Notes: a model not told the origin generated them from the letters alone. 64,000 nt of DNA from Shewanella sp. 10N.286.48.A6 (GCF_002873135.1 NZ_MCVI01000026.1:38152-102151), one strand, 5' to 3'. Counted from the stretch's first letter, positions 1 through 14,395 are shown. Translations and numbers: made by a program.

Positions 1-1470
1 AATTTCTTTCAGCTTTAGTGCGCCTTCCATTGCGATTGGGTATTGATCACCTCGGCCTAAAAATAGTGCATGGTGCTTGTCGGCAAAGTCTTCGGCTAGC
101 TCAGCAATGGCATCATCTAAACCAAGGGCTTGCTCAACTTTCGCAGGCATAGATTGTAGGCTTTGAGTGATAGCGGCTTGCATTTCTTCACTCATGCCAT
201 TGTGACGACCAATTGCTGTGGTTAGCATTAATAAACCAGCCAATTGCACGGTAAAGGCTTTAGTTGAAGCCACACCAATTTCAACGCCGGCTTTCATCAT
301 GTAAGCCATATCAGATTCACGCACTAATGATGAACCAGGTGCATTACAGATGGTTAAGGTGGCTTTATAGCCCATTTCTTTTGCTAGACGCATTGCCGCT
401 AAAGTATCAGCTGTTTCACCTGATTGTGAAATCGTCACCAACAAGCTGTTAGGGAATAAGTGCGATTTGCGATAACGGAACTCAGAGGCGATTTCAACAT
501 TACAGGATACGCCTGCCCAGTCTTCTAACCAGTAACGCGCCGCCATACCCGCATGGTAACTGGTACCACAGGCAATGATTTGTACGTGTTTGATGCCTTT
601 TAAGAACTCGGCTGCGTTGTCACCAAAAGCAGTATCTAATACTTTACCACCAGCAATACGGCCTTCTAAAGTATGGGCGATGGCAGTTGGCTGCTCGTAG
701 ATTTCTTTAAGCATGTAGTGACGGTATTCACCTTTATCACCGGCATCGTGGGTGACTTCTGACTCTTTCACTTCACGCTCTACTGCATTGCCATCAACAT
801 CAAAAATATTCACTTCACGGCGAGTCACTTCGGCTACATCACCTTCTTCTAAAAAGGCAAATGAACGGGTAACAGGTAATAAAGCCAGCTGATCTGATGC
901 GATAAAGTTTTCACCTAAACCGTAACCCACGACTAACGGGCTACCACTACGGGCAACAACCATGCGAGAGTTATCACGGCGATCGACAACTACAGTTCCG
1001 TAAGCACCTTCTAGTTGTTTAACAGCAGTTTGCACAGCGGCAACTAGGGTGTCATGTGTTTTCAACTCGTGATGAACAAGGTGACAAATCACTTCGGTAT
1101 CAGTATCTGATGCAAAGCTGTAACCCAAACCTTTTAGCATTTCGCGCAGTTTATTATGGTTTTCAATAATACCGTTATGCACTACGGCAATATCGCCTTC
1201 AGACACATGTGGATGAGCATTACGCTCGCTTGGCTCACCGTGGGTTGCCCAACGGGTGTGCGCAATACCTGTGCCGCCAGCCAGTGGTGCTGCGGCTAAC
1301 GCATCTGATAACTCTTGTACTTTACCGACGCGGCGAGTACGGCCAAGTTGATCATTATTGATGATGGCAACACCTGCAGAGTCATAACCACGGTATTCAA
1401 GGCGCTTAAGGCCTTCTACTAAAATTTCAGCCACATCTCTTTGCGCTACTGCGCCTACGATTCCACACAT
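1..1470 (-). CDS. glmS: Glucosamine-6-phosphate synthase GlmS (partial, C-terminus outside window)
   Basis: This is the N-terminal 490 codons of glutamine:fructose-6-phosphate amidotransferase, which makes glucosamine-6-phosphate for peptidoglycan and LPS. The minus-strand reading begins [12 protein letters not shown], with the catalytic Cys2 of the class II glutaminase domain, followed by the [10 protein letters not shown] motif. The frame is open to the window edge, where it reads ALKLKEI in the isomerase (SIS) half. The family is about 609 residues, so roughly 120 are missing because of the window, not a mutation. A DeoR-family regulator lies 39 bp upstream on the same strand, so co-transcription is likely. 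Confidence 0.97.
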   Translation of the reverse strand, partial: MCGIVGAVAQRDVAEILVEGLKRLEYRGYDSAGVAIINNDQLGRTRRVGKVQELSDALAAAPLAGGTGIAHTRWATHGEPSERNAHPHVSEGDIAVVHNGIIENHNKLREMLKGLGYSFASDTDTEVICHLVHHELKTHDTLVAAVQTAVKQLEGAYGTVVVDRRDNSRMVVARSGSPLVVGYGLGENFIASDQLALLPVTRSFAFLEEGDVAEVTRREVNIFDVDGNAVEREVKESEVTHDAGDKGEYRHYMLKEIYEQPTAIAHTLEGRIAGGKVLDTAFGDNAAEFLKGIKHVQIIACGTSYHAGMAARYWLEDWAGVSCNVEIASEFRYRKSHLFPNSLLVTISQSGETADTLAAMRLAKEMGYKATLTICNAPGSSLVRESDMAYMMKAGVEIGVASTKAFTVQLAGLLMLTTAIGRHNGMSEEMQAAITQSLQSMPAKVEQALGLDDAIAELAEDFADKHHALFLGRGDQYPIAMEGALKLKEI

Positions 1471-1509
1471 AATTTATGTCCAATTATTTAATTTAGTAAA
1501 AATGAAAAA

Positions 1510-2280
1510 CTATTCTTTGTGAGGAGCCAAAATGACTCTCACACCATATTCTGTAATTGTGGCCACAGTCTCTGCTGGTAGCTTGTCATCAGTGACTAAT
1601 ACACTGATATTGCTCCAAGGTAATTCGAGGTTGGGGATCCTGCGGCCAAACTTGTCCGATTCAAGCATCACGATAACGTCTCTTGAGACCTCTGCCATCA
1701 CTTTGCTTAAGCCAGTTAATTCGTTAAAGGTGGTGGTGCCACGGGCTAAATCAATGCCATCTGCGCCAATAAATAGCTGGTCAAAGTTATATGAGCGTAG
1801 TACTTGTTCCGCTATTTGACCTTGAAACGACTCTGAATGCGGATCCCAAGTGCCGCCGGTCATCAATAATGTCGGCTCATTTTCTAACTCATGGATGGCG
1901 TTTGCCAGTTGCAATGAGTTCGTCATCACTAACAAACCGCGCTTATGATTGAGCTGTTGAATTAACCCTGAGGTGGTACTGCCGCTATCAATGATAATGC
2001 GGTTGTGATCGTTAATTAATTCAGCCGCAGCTTTGGCGATTGATAATTTATTAGGGGCTATTTTGCTGCTAAATGCCTGAGTGACTTCATCAGGTATAGC
2101 AACTGCGCCACCATAGCGGCGTAATAACAGTCCGGTTTTTTCTAAAGTGGCTAAGTCTTTACGAATGGTGACTTCAGAAGTTTCGAACCGTAAGGATAAC
2201 TCATCAACACTGACTTCACCTTGGCTATTCAACAGGCTAATAATGCTATGGCGTCGCTGCTGTGTGTTTCTTTTATTCAT
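1510..2280 (-). CDS. DeoR-family transcriptional regulator upstream of glmS
   Basis: This is a 256-residue sugar-type repressor. The N-terminal DeoR winged helix (about residues 5-60) contains the EVTIRKDL recognition helix and the RRYGGAV segment. The C-terminal DeoRC effector domain contains IDSGSTTSGL, MTGGTW and FIGADGID, typical of sugar-phosphate sensing. An in-frame ATG lies 11 codons upstream at 2313, but a perfect TATAAT (2314-2319, minus strand) abuts it. Family alignment favours MNKRNTQQRR, so 2280 is chosen. Neither start has a clear Shine-Dalgarno sequence. Location next to glmS suggests control of amino-sugar synthesis; this is inference. Confidence 0.85.
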   Translation of the reverse strand: MNKRNTQQRRHSIISLLNSQGEVSVDELSLRFETSEVTIRKDLATLEKTGLLLRRYGGAVAIPDEVTQAFSSKIAPNKLSIAKAAAELINDHNRIIIDSGSTTSGLIQQLNHKRGLLVMTNSLQLANAIHELENEPTLLMTGGTWDPHSESFQGQIAEQVLRSYNFDQLFIGADGIDLARGTTTFNELTGLSKVMAEVSRDVIVMLESDKFGRRIPNLELPWSNISVLVTDDKLPAETVATITEYGVRVILAPHKE

Positions 2281-2380
2281 GTTCAGTAGCTTAAGTTTCG
2301 GTTCGAAAGACATATTATAACTAAACGAAACTTTTTTACTAGCCTTTGAAAATTAGCTATTTCAAATTTAGCCCAACAAA

Positions 2381-2407
2381 AAGCCCCTATCATTGATATA
2401 GGGGCTT
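2381..2407 (-). terminator. Rho-independent terminator after the TonB receptor gene
   Basis: An AAGCCCCTAT / ATAGGGGCTT stem with a short loop is followed on the minus strand by a run of T. It lies between the receptor stop at 2492 and the DeoR gene, so it would end the receptor transcript. Confidence 0.8.
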
Positions 2408-2491
2408 GATATTGATAATCAAAAGTTAAAGTAAGCTAGCAGTGTCACTGTAACAATTGTGGCAGTAATTTACTTAATGCCTTATTAATAC

Positions 2492-4612
2492 TTAGAATTT
2501 TGCTTCAAATGCTAAGCTAAAGTTCCGTCCCTCTCCAACGGTGACATCAGTTTCTGAACCACCATCAAGATAGTCGGTATCAAATAGGTTTTTGATATTC
2601 ATGCGTACGCTAATATCGCTTCCCATTACCGGCATTGAATAGGCAGCACCTAAGTCAAAACGAACATAGTCGTCTTTTACAATGGCATTACTGGTATTAG
2701 CAAAACGTTCGCCAACATATATTGCCCCGAAATTAAAGGCTAAGTCTTGGGTCATTTCGTAACGAGTCCAGATATTCGCCGATAATTCAGGCGCATCTAC
2801 TGGGGTTTTGCCATTCAAGCTATCTTGATCTGGGCGGATATACTCTGCATCTAAATACATCATTGAACCGGTCATAAACCATTTATCGCTTAGTTGGCCT
2901 TGTGAACCTATTTCAAAACCTCGATGGCGCTGCTCACCTGATTGAGTGGTAATGGTTTGCTCAGAGTTTTCAATCTGCTCTTTTACTGTGACATTATTCA
3001 CTGTGATATCAAATACAGCGCCAGTCAGCAATAAACTGCCGTCAAATAGCTCCCACTTGGCACCAAGTTCATACTGTTCGCCGTATTCAGGATCAAGGTT
3101 CATTTGGTCATTAAGATCATTAATATCGTTAACCATACCTTGTGGTGTGAAGCTTTTTGAATAATTAAGGTAAATGCTTGCGCTTTCTACTGGCGAGTAA
3201 ATAAGCCCAAACTTAGGTGACACTGCATAGCTATTGTTACCAGCACCTTCTTTCTTTTGCTCGTCATAACGCATACCAGCCAGCGCTTTCCATGAGTCAT
3301 TGATTGTTATTAAATCTTGAATATAAAAGCCGTAATGCTTGTATTCACTTTCAGATTTAGTGTCATCATTACGATAATCAAGTTGAGGGTTAGGCATGGG
3401 CAGCCCAGGCATCACAACTTGATATTTGTCGCCAGATTCTTTGAGCTGACCGTAATAATAATCAAGCATATTGGCGCCAATTAACAATTGATGACCTAAA
3501 TTACCAGTTTGAAAATTACCCGTTAAATCAACAAAGCCAGTCTTATGCTGCCAATCATCATAACGATCAAATGGACTGATATAGTAGCCATCTGTTAGCG
3601 GATCATCACCACATGCAGTACATAGGCTTGGCGATGAATCTAAACGCTGACGGTTAAATTGTTGGTCGTTATAACCAGCTTTAATTTTCCAATCATCAGT
3701 TAAATGATAAGTTAATTCAGCACCTAAATTACTAATGGTGTTATCGGTAAATGCCCAAGGCATATCCCAAATTGTGTCACGTCCACCAATAAGTTCTCCA
3801 TCAGCATCTAACCAACCACCACGATCGATTCCGGTTTTGTCTTGGGTATGGTCATATTTAACCGACAACAACAAATCATCAGTGACATCAAACTCTACAT
3901 TTAAATAGCCTAACCAACGATCTCGTTCTTGATTAGAGTCATCGCGGTACTCTCGCCAATACTGGGTATCTTGTTTCACCAGCACGGTGCGATAGCGCAG
4001 CGTTTGCGCTTCATTCAAACTGCCACCCGCATCAAGTTGCAAACGAGTAGAACCATGCTCATCAATGTCAAAACCGATATCGATCATTGAATCATAAGTC
4101 GATTTTTTGGTAACCATATTAATCAGTCCACCGGGACCTGACTGACCGTACAACATGCTTGAAGGCCCTTTTAACACTTCAACTTGCTGTAATGTTTCGA
4201 TTGGCTGTACATAGTGAGACCACTGCTGCTGACCATTAATCAAGAAACCTGAGCCTGAAGATAGCTCAAAACCGCGAAGGTTAAATACCTGACGATTCCA
4301 CTTTTCACTGCCGCCAGTCACACTGGAGTCATTAACTAGCACTTCTGATAAATTCGTGGCTAATTGCTCGTCGGTAATAAAATCAGGAATGACGGTAACT
4401 GATTGAGGGGTATCTAAAATGCTAATATCACCGCGCATTGCGCCAGATGCCGTACCGACTTTATAGTCATTGAATTGTCTACCTGTGACTTCAATATGCT
4501 CGATACCTGGAGAGCTGGCTTGATTGGTATGGCTCTGCTCTTCTGCTATAACAGACATTGATAAAATTGCACTCGTTACCGCAAGTGACAAACAAGATAG
4601 CTTTGTTAACAT
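2492..4612 (-). CDS. TonB-dependent siderophore receptor
   Basis: This is a 706-residue outer-membrane receptor, most likely for a ferric siderophore. It has a signal peptide ending near VIAEE, a TonB-box-like stretch (IEHIEVTG) at about residues 35-45, and a plug domain with DTPQSVTVIP, VEVLKGPSSMLYGQ and GPGGLINMVTKK. A long beta-barrel follows and ends in the C-terminal Phe typical of outer-membrane proteins. The ATG at 4612 has GAGG six bases upstream; a GTG lies two codons earlier. A Fur-box-like site about 50 bp upstream supports iron control. The ligand cannot be told from sequence, but the arrangement resembles the FhuE/FpvA type. Confidence 0.92.
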   Translation of the reverse strand: MLTKLSCLSLAVTSAILSMSVIAEEQSHTNQASSPGIEHIEVTGRQFNDYKVGTASGAMRGDISILDTPQSVTVIPDFITDEQLATNLSEVLVNDSSVTGGSEKWNRQVFNLRGFELSSGSGFLINGQQQWSHYVQPIETLQQVEVLKGPSSMLYGQSGPGGLINMVTKKSTYDSMIDIGFDIDEHGSTRLQLDAGGSLNEAQTLRYRTVLVKQDTQYWREYRDDSNQERDRWLGYLNVEFDVTDDLLLSVKYDHTQDKTGIDRGGWLDADGELIGGRDTIWDMPWAFTDNTISNLGAELTYHLTDDWKIKAGYNDQQFNRQRLDSSPSLCTACGDDPLTDGYYISPFDRYDDWQHKTGFVDLTGNFQTGNLGHQLLIGANMLDYYYGQLKESGDKYQVVMPGLPMPNPQLDYRNDDTKSESEYKHYGFYIQDLITINDSWKALAGMRYDEQKKEGAGNNSYAVSPKFGLIYSPVESASIYLNYSKSFTPQGMVNDINDLNDQMNLDPEYGEQYELGAKWELFDGSLLLTGAVFDITVNNVTVKEQIENSEQTITTQSGEQRHRGFEIGSQGQLSDKWFMTGSMMYLDAEYIRPDQDSLNGKTPVDAPELSANIWTRYEMTQDLAFNFGAIYVGERFANTSNAIVKDDYVRFDLGAAYSMPVMGSDISVRMNIKNLFDTDYLDGGSETDVTVGEGRNFSLAFEAKF

Positions 4613-4663
4613 CTTCACCCTCTAAAGTTTCGCAATTGTGTATTTATGTGGCGCAACTATAAA

Positions 4664-4678
4664 TGAGAATGATTATTA
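4664..4678 (-). promoter_or_regulatory. Fur-box-like operator
   Basis: TGAGAATGATTATTA matches the 7-1-7 Fur consensus TGATAAT-N-ATTATCA at 12 of 14 specified bases. It lies about 50 bp upstream of a siderophore-receptor start, a usual place for Fur repression. Confidence 0.75.
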
Positions 4679-4727
4679 TTAAAGTTTATTTACATTGCCT
4701 TTACCTTTGTGTTTTTTATGTAAAAAA

Positions 4728-4755
4728 AAACGACAAGCAACTATGCTTGTCGTTT
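4728..4755 (-). terminator. Terminator after glmU
   Basis: A CGACAAGC / GCTTGTCG stem with a six-base loop is followed on the minus strand by about nine T residues. It lies 22 bp after the glmU stop. Confidence 0.88.
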
Positions 4756-4776
4756 GATATTTAATCGTTTTTTAGT

Positions 4777-6141
4777 CTATTTGGCTTTTTTAACTGGTCT
4801 TGCCCAACCACTGATATGGCGCTGTTTAACACGAGTAATAACTAACTCGCCTTCAGCGACATCTTTAGCAATTGTTGAACCAGCACCCAAAGTGGCATTT
4901 TTACCTATGGTCACTGGGGCAATTAATTGAGTATCACTCCCCACAAATACGCCATCTTCTATGGTGGTTAAGAATTTATTCGCACCATCATAGTTACAGG
5001 TAATAGTACCTGCACCAATGTTAACCCCTGCACCAATATTGGCATCGCCTAAATAAGCCAAATGGCCAGCTTTAGAACCTTCACCTAACACTGCCTTTTT
5101 CATTTCAACAAAGTTGCCAATATGGGCATTATCTTTTAGCTCAGCGCCTGTACGTAAACGAGCAAATGGTCCAGCACTGGCTGCAACTCCAAGCTTTGCC
5201 CCTTCAACGATTGAGTAAGGCTTAATTTCAGCATTATCAGCGATAACGCAGTCAGTTAATATCGCGCCTGCGCCAATAGTGACATTGTTACCTAAAGTCA
5301 CTTTGCCATTAAAGATGACATTAACATCAATCATCACGTCCATACCCACGGTCACATCACCGCGGATATCGATACGGCTAGGATCACGTAAATTTGCGCC
5401 AGCCAGCATTAACGCTTCAGCTTCACGGGCTTGATAAGCACGTTCTAATTGCGCTAACTGAACGCGGTTATTAGCGCCTTCAACTTCCACTACTGATTGT
5501 GGCTGCGCGGTATCAATTGCCACTCCATCTTCGTGGGCCATAGCAATAATATCGGTTAGGTAATACTCACCTTGGGCATTACTGTTTGAAAGACGCCCTA
5601 GCCACGCTTTTAATTGCTTACCAGGTACCGCCATAATGCCGGTATTCACTTCATTGATAAGTAGTTGCTCAGCATTAGCATCTTTTTGCTCGATAATACC
5701 AACAACCTTGCCACCTTCGCGCACTATACGGCCATAACCGCTTGGGTTAGCTAAATTAACCGTTAATATTGCTAAACCATTTTCAGGGCGAGCAGCAAGT
5801 AGGCTTTCTAAGGTAGATTGCTTAATTAACGGCACATCCCCATATAAAATCAGCACAGTGTCATCATCGTTAATGTTTGGATTGGCTTGCGCGACGGCGT
5901 GGCCTGTACCTAATTGCTCAGCTTGCAATACCCAATTAACCGCTTGCTCACCTAAAGAAGCTTGCAGCTTGCCTGCGCCATAGCCATAAACCAATTGAAT
6001 AGCGTTTGAGCCTAATGAGTTTGCAGTATCAATAACATGTTGCACCATGCTTTTGTGGGCAATAGGGTGCAGTACCTTTGGCAAGTCTGAACGCATCCGT
6101 GTTCCTTTACCAGCAGCTAAAATTACAACATTTAATGACAT
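4777..6141 (-). CDS. glmU: Bifunctional GlmU: GlcNAc-1-P uridyltransferase / GlcN-1-P acetyltransferase
   Basis: This 454-residue enzyme makes UDP-GlcNAc in the cytoplasm. The N-terminal pyrophosphorylase domain has the LAAGKGTRM nucleotide-binding loop and a GDVPL metal-site motif. The C-terminal half is a left-handed beta-helix of hexapeptide repeats (for example [19 protein letters not shown]). The ATG at 6141 is preceded by AAGGA at good spacing, so it is preferred over the ATG six codons upstream. It sits just after the atp operon, as in E. coli, with a terminator between. GlmU and GlmS act in the same pathway. Confidence 0.97.
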   Translation of the reverse strand: MSLNVVILAAGKGTRMRSDLPKVLHPIAHKSMVQHVIDTANSLGSNAIQLVYGYGAGKLQASLGEQAVNWVLQAEQLGTGHAVAQANPNINDDDTVLILYGDVPLIKQSTLESLLAARPENGLAILTVNLANPSGYGRIVREGGKVVGIIEQKDANAEQLLINEVNTGIMAVPGKQLKAWLGRLSNSNAQGEYYLTDIIAMAHEDGVAIDTAQPQSVVEVEGANNRVQLAQLERAYQAREAEALMLAGANLRDPSRIDIRGDVTVGMDVMIDVNVIFNGKVTLGNNVTIGAGAILTDCVIADNAEIKPYSIVEGAKLGVAASAGPFARLRTGAELKDNAHIGNFVEMKKAVLGEGSKAGHLAYLGDANIGAGVNIGAGTITCNYDGANKFLTTIEDGVFVGSDTQLIAPVTIGKNATLGAGSTIAKDVAEGELVITRVKQRHISGWARPVKKAK

Positions 6142-6312
6142 CGGGATTCCTTTATACAAGTATTCAATTTTGGCTAATGCAGTTTATTGACGCTGATTTT
6201 AACCTAGATTATGGGGGACAGGAAATCAGCATGGAAATTATTACACTATTAGTCAAAAATTGGCGTATAAGCACGACTATTATGATGCAATTGATTCAAA
6301 TTCTAGATACAA

Positions 6313-6338
6313 AAAAGGCGACCCTAGGGTCGCCTTTT
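6313..6338 (-). terminator. Terminator of the atp operon
   Basis: A perfect GGCGACCC / GGGTCGCC palindrome is flanked by A and T runs on both sides. It lies 14 bp after the atpC stop. The symmetry would allow it to work in both directions. Confidence 0.9.
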
Positions 6339-6352
6339 CAAAACAATAACCT

Positions 6353-6781
6353 TTATCTGGCAATGTTCTTTTTGATGGTTTCAACAACACGAAGTTGAGC
6401 TAATGATTTAGCTAATTCAATTGTTGCAGCTTCATAATCAAAGTCAGCACCAGCATTAGCGATATTCGCTTCAGCCTTTTGCTTAGCTTCTAATGCAGCT
6501 TGCTCATCAATATCATCGGCACGCAAAGCGACGTCAGCAAGAACAGAGATTGAAGCAGGTTGTACTTCCAGGATTCCACCTGAAAGATACATCACTTCTT
6601 CACTACCATCTTGCTTGATCATGCGCGCCATGCCAGGTTTGATTCTAGTAAGTAATGGAGCATGGTTAGGCATAATGCCTAACTCACCCTCGGTGCCGCT
6701 CACTTCTAAGAAGCTTACTTCACCGCTGAACATGCTGTTTTCAGCACTTACTATATCAAGTTGGACTGTCATGGCTGCCAT
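6353..6781 (-). CDS. atpC: ATP synthase epsilon subunit
   Basis: This is the 142-residue F1 epsilon subunit, which belongs to the rotor central stalk and regulates ATP hydrolysis. The beta-sandwich half contains [24 protein letters not shown] and [11 protein letters not shown]; the C-terminal part is helical. The start MAAMTVQL (ATG 6781) has AGGAG upstream. A TTG just before it would add one residue but is less likely. It is the last gene of the operon, 33 bp after atpD. Confidence 0.96.
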   Translation of the reverse strand: MAAMTVQLDIVSAENSMFSGEVSFLEVSGTEGELGIMPNHAPLLTRIKPGMARMIKQDGSEEVMYLSGGILEVQPASISVLADVALRADDIDEQAALEAKQKAEANIANAGADFDYEAATIELAKSLAQLRVVETIKKNIAR

Positions 6782-6814
6782 CAAGTTCTCCTAAAATACT
6801 AAGCTAATGCTCAG

Positions 6815-9101
<2,287 letters not shown>

Positions 9102-9150
9102 CTTTACTCTCCAATTCTGGACCGGAGGTGTCTTACGACACCTCTATTCA

Positions 9151-10692
9151 TTACCAGGTTTGGGTTTCAATGAACTTGTCCATGCCCGCTTTTAATTCAC
9201 TTTCAATGTCTGCATTGTAGTTGCCAGTTGCATTGATAGTTTTAATAAGCTCAGCATGTTCGCTGTTCATATATGAAAGCAGAGCGGCTTCAAAGCTACC
9301 GATTTTACTTAATTCTACAGTCTTCAAGTAGCCTTTTTCAGCTGAGAAGATTGAGATAGCTTGATCAGCAACGCTCATTGGAGCATATTGCTTTTGCTTC
9401 ATAAGTTCGGTAACACGCTCACCATGCTCAAGTTGAGCACGAGTTGCATCATCTAAGTCAGATGCAAATTGTGAGAACGCAGCAAGCTCTCGATACTGTG
9501 CTAACGCGGTACGAATACCACCAGACAGTTTCTTGATGATCTTAGTCTGAGCCGCACCACCAACACGAGAAACAGAAATACCTGGGTTAACAGCAGGACG
9601 TAGTCCTGAGTTAAACAAGTCAGTCTCAAGGAAGATCTGACCATCTGTAATAGAAATTACGTTGGTCGGTACGAATGCAGATACGTCACCAGCTTGGGTT
9701 TCAATAATAGGTAACGCAGTTAAAGAACCGGTTTGACCTTTTACTTCACCGTTAGTGAACTTTTCTACATAGTGCTCGTTTACACGTGAAGCACGCTCTA
9801 ATAAACGAGAATGTAGATAGAATACATCACCTGGGTATGCTTCACGTCCTGGTGGACGCTTCAATAGTAGCGAGATCTGACGGTAAGCAACTGCTTGCTT
9901 AGATAGATCATCATATACGATTAAAGAATCTTCACCGCGGTCACGGAAGTATTCACCCATAGAACAACCTGAGTAAGGTGCTAAGTATTGTAATGCTGCA
10001 GCTTCAGAAGCTGTTGCAACTACAACGATAGTGTTAGCTAATGCACCGTGCTCTTCAAGCTTACGTACCACGTTAGCGATTGTAGAAGCTTTTTGCCCTA
10101 CTGCTACGTATACACATTTAATGCCTGAATCTTTCTGGTTGATAATTGCATCAATAGCCATCGCTGTTTTACCAGTCTGACGGTCACCAATGATCAATTC
10201 ACGTTGTCCACGACCGATTGGGATCATTGAATCAACGGCTTTATAACCAGTTTGGATAGGTTGATCTACTGACTGACGTTCAATAACACCAGGAGCAATT
10301 ACTTCAACAGGAGAGAAACCATCGTTGTCGATAGGTCCTTTTCCGTCAATTGGCTCACCAAGAGTGTTAACAACGCGGCCTAATAAACCACGACCTACTG
10401 GTACTTCAAGAATACGACCAGTGGTCTTAACTTTTGCGCCTTCTGCTAAATTAGCATAAGGACCCATTACTACGGCACCGACAGAATCACGTTCTAAGTT
10501 CAACGCGATTGCAAAACGGCCACCAGGCAGTTCGATCATTTCACCTTGCATTACATCGGCTAGGCCATGAATGCGAATGATGCCGTCACTTACTGCAACG
10601 ATTGTACCTTCGTTGCGAGCTTCACTAACGACGTCGAACTGCTCGATCCGCTGCTTAATCAGATCGCTGATTTCAGTGGAATTCAGTTGCAT
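9151..10692 (-). CDS. atpA: ATP synthase alpha subunit
   Basis: This is the 513-residue regulatory/non-catalytic F1 subunit. It has the [17 protein letters not shown]-terminus that docks to delta, a P-loop GDRQTGKT at about residues 169-176, and [14 protein letters not shown] near the end of the nucleotide domain. GGGAG lies seven bases before the ATG at 10692. A TTG two codons earlier is less likely. It is 14 bp after atpH. Confidence 0.97.
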   Translation of the reverse strand: MQLNSTEISDLIKQRIEQFDVVSEARNEGTIVAVSDGIIRIHGLADVMQGEMIELPGGRFAIALNLERDSVGAVVMGPYANLAEGAKVKTTGRILEVPVGRGLLGRVVNTLGEPIDGKGPIDNDGFSPVEVIAPGVIERQSVDQPIQTGYKAVDSMIPIGRGQRELIIGDRQTGKTAMAIDAIINQKDSGIKCVYVAVGQKASTIANVVRKLEEHGALANTIVVVATASEAAALQYLAPYSGCSMGEYFRDRGEDSLIVYDDLSKQAVAYRQISLLLKRPPGREAYPGDVFYLHSRLLERASRVNEHYVEKFTNGEVKGQTGSLTALPIIETQAGDVSAFVPTNVISITDGQIFLETDLFNSGLRPAVNPGISVSRVGGAAQTKIIKKLSGGIRTALAQYRELAAFSQFASDLDDATRAQLEHGERVTELMKQKQYAPMSVADQAISIFSAEKGYLKTVELSKIGSFEAALLSYMNSEHAELIKTINATGNYNADIESELKAGMDKFIETQTW

Positions 10693-10706
10693 GCTCAAAC
10701 TCCCAA

Positions 10707-11240
10707 TTACGATTGTAGCTTATCAGACAAGCGCGATAAATTACCGCTAACAGAGCCGTCAATGACTAAGTCGCCTGATTTAATAATTACACCACCAATC
10801 AGTGATGCATCTACGCTACAATTCAGCTTTACTTTGCGTGCGAGACGTTTCTCAAGAGAAACACTAATTTGCGTTTGTTGCTCAGAGCTTAGCTCAGTCG
10901 CTGAAACAACATCGGCTTCAACTTCTTTTGCCCACTCATTGCGATATTCAGCAAAAAGTAGCGATACTGTAGGTAGTATCTCTAAACGACCGTTTTCGGC
11001 CATAACCTTCAAAAGGTTTTGACCTTGCGCGTTCACTTGATCACCACATATTTCTATGAATAATGATGCAAGCTTGGCACTCGCTAATGAGCCACCTAGC
11101 AACGGCTTAATTGATTCGTTTTCACTTACCAATGCCGCGAAGTTAAGCATTTCTGCCCAAGCTTCAATTGCTTTGTGCTCAACAGCGAAATCAAAAGCTG
11201 CCTTTGCATAAGGACGAGCAATGGTGCTTATTTCAGCCAT
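10707..11240 (-). CDS. atpH: ATP synthase delta subunit
   Basis: This is the 177-residue delta subunit linking F1 to the peripheral stalk. The N-terminal segment [14 protein letters not shown] and the C-terminal [20 protein letters not shown] are the two family signatures. It is a normal family length and lies 16 bp downstream of atpF. Confidence 0.95.
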   Translation of the reverse strand: MAEISTIARPYAKAAFDFAVEHKAIEAWAEMLNFAALVSENESIKPLLGGSLASAKLASLFIEICGDQVNAQGQNLLKVMAENGRLEILPTVSLLFAEYRNEWAKEVEADVVSATELSSEQQTQISVSLEKRLARKVKLNCSVDASLIGGVIIKSGDLVIDGSVSGNLSRLSDKLQS

Positions 11241-11256
11241 AACTCCGCTTCCTTAA

Positions 11257-11727
11257 TTAAATTTCAGCAACAAGTTTATTAACTATGTCACTGTGAGCTT
11301 CTGGGTCAATCGAACGTTGAAGAATTTTCTCTGCACCAGTGATGGCAAGAGTAGCAACTTGCTTACGCAAGTCATCTTTAACGCGATTACGTTCGTTTTC
11401 AATTTCAGCTTGACCTTGAGCAATGATTTTCGCACGCTCTGTATCAGCTTCCATTTTTGCTTCTTCAACTATTTGAGCTTTGCGCTTATTAGCTTGCTCA
11501 ATAATTTCGTTAGCAGTCGCCTTCGCTTCTTTTAGTTGCTCATTTGCTTTCGCTTGAGCCAACTCTAGATCTTTTGCAGCACGTCCTGCATCAGCTAGTC
11601 CATCGGCAATTTTCTTCTGGCGTTCTTCGATAGCGTTCATCAATGGTGGCCATACAAACTTCATGCAAAACCACACGAAGAGAGCAAAAGAAATCGCTTG
11701 GCCTAGCAGGGTAGCGTTAATACTCAT
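11257..11727 (-). CDS. atpF: ATP synthase b subunit
   Basis: This is the 156-residue peripheral stalk subunit. It has one N-terminal membrane helix ([20 protein letters not shown]) followed by a long charged coiled coil rich in Ala, Glu and Lys. AAGGAG precedes the ATG. Its length equals that of E. coli subunit b. Confidence 0.96.
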   Translation of the reverse strand: MSINATLLGQAISFALFVWFCMKFVWPPLMNAIEERQKKIADGLADAGRAAKDLELAQAKANEQLKEAKATANEIIEQANKRKAQIVEEAKMEADTERAKIIAQGQAEIENERNRVKDDLRKQVATLAITGAEKILQRSIDPEAHSDIVNKLVAEI

Positions 11728-11755
11728 AACGACAACTCCTTACTAAGAGGGACGA

Positions 11756-12037
<282 letters not shown>

Positions 12038-12051
12038 CTAATTTTATTAAA

Positions 12052-12885
<834 letters not shown>

Positions 12886-13269
12886 TTAATTTTGCTTGAA
12901 GTATAAAGGGGCCGTCCAAGGTATTAATAATGCCAACAGGTAGCTGATGAATAACGGCATAAATGACGTATTTAACAGGCCAAATGCACAGGCAAATAAC
13001 ACTATGGTTAGCAGCAACTTTACCGCTTCCCCCAAGAAAAACGACCAAACGACTTTTCTTGATGCTCTAGCTCCCGCATGAGAGAAAGCAAGGGTTGCGA
13101 ATACAAAATTAGGGAGTACAGCAATGAGACCTCCTGCTAAAGCAGAAAATCCGTACTGAGCTCCCCACAGAGCGAAAAAGAAAATTGAAGTTCCCCCAGC
13201 TATCGCCGCCTGTAGCAACACTATCCGATAGGCTGACCATAGGCCACGACGCGCTAAAACCTTACTCAA
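12886..13269 (-). CDS. atpI: ATP synthase assembly protein AtpI
   Basis: This is a 127-residue protein with four predicted membrane helices and the small AtpI/UncI signature region (SALAGGLIAVLPNFVFATLA). It is thought to help assemble the c-ring. It is the first gene of the operon, downstream of a good sigma-70 promoter. Confidence 0.92.
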   Translation of the reverse strand: MSKVLARRGLWSAYRIVLLQAAIAGGTSIFFFALWGAQYGFSALAGGLIAVLPNFVFATLAFSHAGARASRKVVWSFFLGEAVKLLLTIVLFACAFGLLNTSFMPLFISYLLALLIPWTAPLYFKQN

Positions 13270-13349
13270 TTTTTTATCTCCGCATTAATACTTAATTTTC
13301 CCTTAATTTATTAATGTATTTATTAACAAATCTATTGGGAAAAAAAAGC

Positions 13350-13383
13350 ATGCAAAGTATACCTTTTCACACCTTGTTTGCAA
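13350..13383 (-). promoter_or_regulatory. Sigma-70 promoter of the atp operon
   Basis: On the minus strand a TTGCAA -35 hexamer (13378-13383) and a TATACT -10 hexamer (13356-13361) are 16 bp apart. The inferred start near 13350 gives a leader of about 80 bases before atpI. It is the best promoter match in the parB-atpI gap. Confidence 0.65.
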
Positions 13384-13495
13384 CTTTGATATGAGGTTTA
13401 TCAGTGATATAAGCTGATATTTAACGTTTAATATTCTAAAAGTTAAAAATACGCCTTGTTGCTAAGTTACCTTTGAAATGATTTTGTTGAGGAAT

Positions 13496-14395
13496 TTAGT
13501 GAATTTTACTGAGAATACCATCTAATTCAGCAAGATCTTGGTAGTTTATTACAATCTTACCTTTGCCTTTACTGCCATGATTAATGGCAACTTTTGCGCC
13601 TAATCGTTCAATTAACTGTTGCTCTAAGCGGCTTACATCATGGTCTTGAGTTACTTTTTCAGGCTCTTTAGCCGGATTTAGCGCTTTATTGACTAATCGT
13701 TCAGTTTCACGAACTGTCATTTCTTTAGATGCGACCAATCTAGCTAAGCTAGTTTGCTCCTCACCTTCAATGGCAAGCAAGGCTCTGGCATGACCCATAT
13801 CAATATCGCCATATTCCAGTAAACGTTTTACAGGCTCATTTAAACTGTTTAAGCGTAATAAATTAGACACACTTGCTCTCGACTTTCCGACGGCATCAGC
13901 CGTTTGTTGATGAGTCAGTTCAAACTCTTCGAGTAAACGTTGTAATGCAATGGCTTCTTCCATGGCATTTAAGTCTTCACGTTGAATGTTCTCAATCAAA
14001 GCGATGGCAACGGCAGCTTCATCAGCAACCTGTTTAACGATACAAGGTACTTTGTTTAATTGAGCAATTTGAGCGGCTCTCCAGCGGCGTTCACCGGCAA
14101 TAATCTCATACTTGGTATCATCAACCTTACGCACAACAATCGGTTGAATAACCCCTTGTGAGCGAATCGACTCAGCCAGTTCATCAAGTGCTTCAGGTGA
14201 CATATCTTTACGAGGTTGATATTTACCTGATTGCAGTAAGTCGAGATCAAGCATCAGTAAACCGTCTTCAGTAACCACTTGTGGCTCACTGATTTCAGCT
14301 TTAGGTTGTGTAAGTTCAGCTTTGCGACTCGCAGCACTACTGTTACTCAATAATGCATCTAAGCCTTTTCCTAAACCGCGTTTTTTTAACGTCAT
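13496..14395 (-). CDS. parB: Chromosome-partitioning protein ParB
   Basis: This 299-residue protein is a CTP-dependent clamp that loads at parS and spreads to form the origin segregation complex. It has a KKRGLGKGLDALL N-terminus (ParA-stimulating), the CTP-binding Arg patch GERRWRA at 101-107, a helix-turn-helix at about 161-185 (THQQTADAVGKSRASVSNLL) and a C-terminal dimer domain. AAGGGAATAAA precedes the ATG. No strong parS site lies beside it; the candidates are all at 32-44 kb. Confidence 0.96.
   Translation of the reverse strand: MTLKKRGLGKGLDALLSNSSAASRKAELTQPKAEISEPQVVTEDGLLMLDLDLLQSGKYQPRKDMSPEALDELAESIRSQGVIQPIVVRKVDDTKYEIIAGERRWRAAQIAQLNKVPCIVKQVADEAAVAIALIENIQREDLNAMEEAIALQRLLEEFELTHQQTADAVGKSRASVSNLLRLNSLNEPVKRLLEYGDIDMGHARALLAIEGEEQTSLARLVASKEMTVRETERLVNKALNPAKEPEKVTQDHDVSRLEQQLIERLGAKVAINHGSKGKGKIVINYQDLAELDGILSKIH

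Noticed and set aside
9778..9793. parS-like 16-mer GTTTACACGTGAAGCA in atpA
   Set aside because: It matches the consensus at only 12 of 16 positions, lacks symmetry, and is explained by conserved AtpA codons.
10567..11022. 151-codon plus-strand frame across the atpA-atpH junction
   Set aside because: It is antisense to two well-conserved genes and has no start signal.
13702..13717. TTTCACG half-site inside parB
   Set aside because: Only the left half resembles parS; the right half does not match and the codons are conserved ParB residues.
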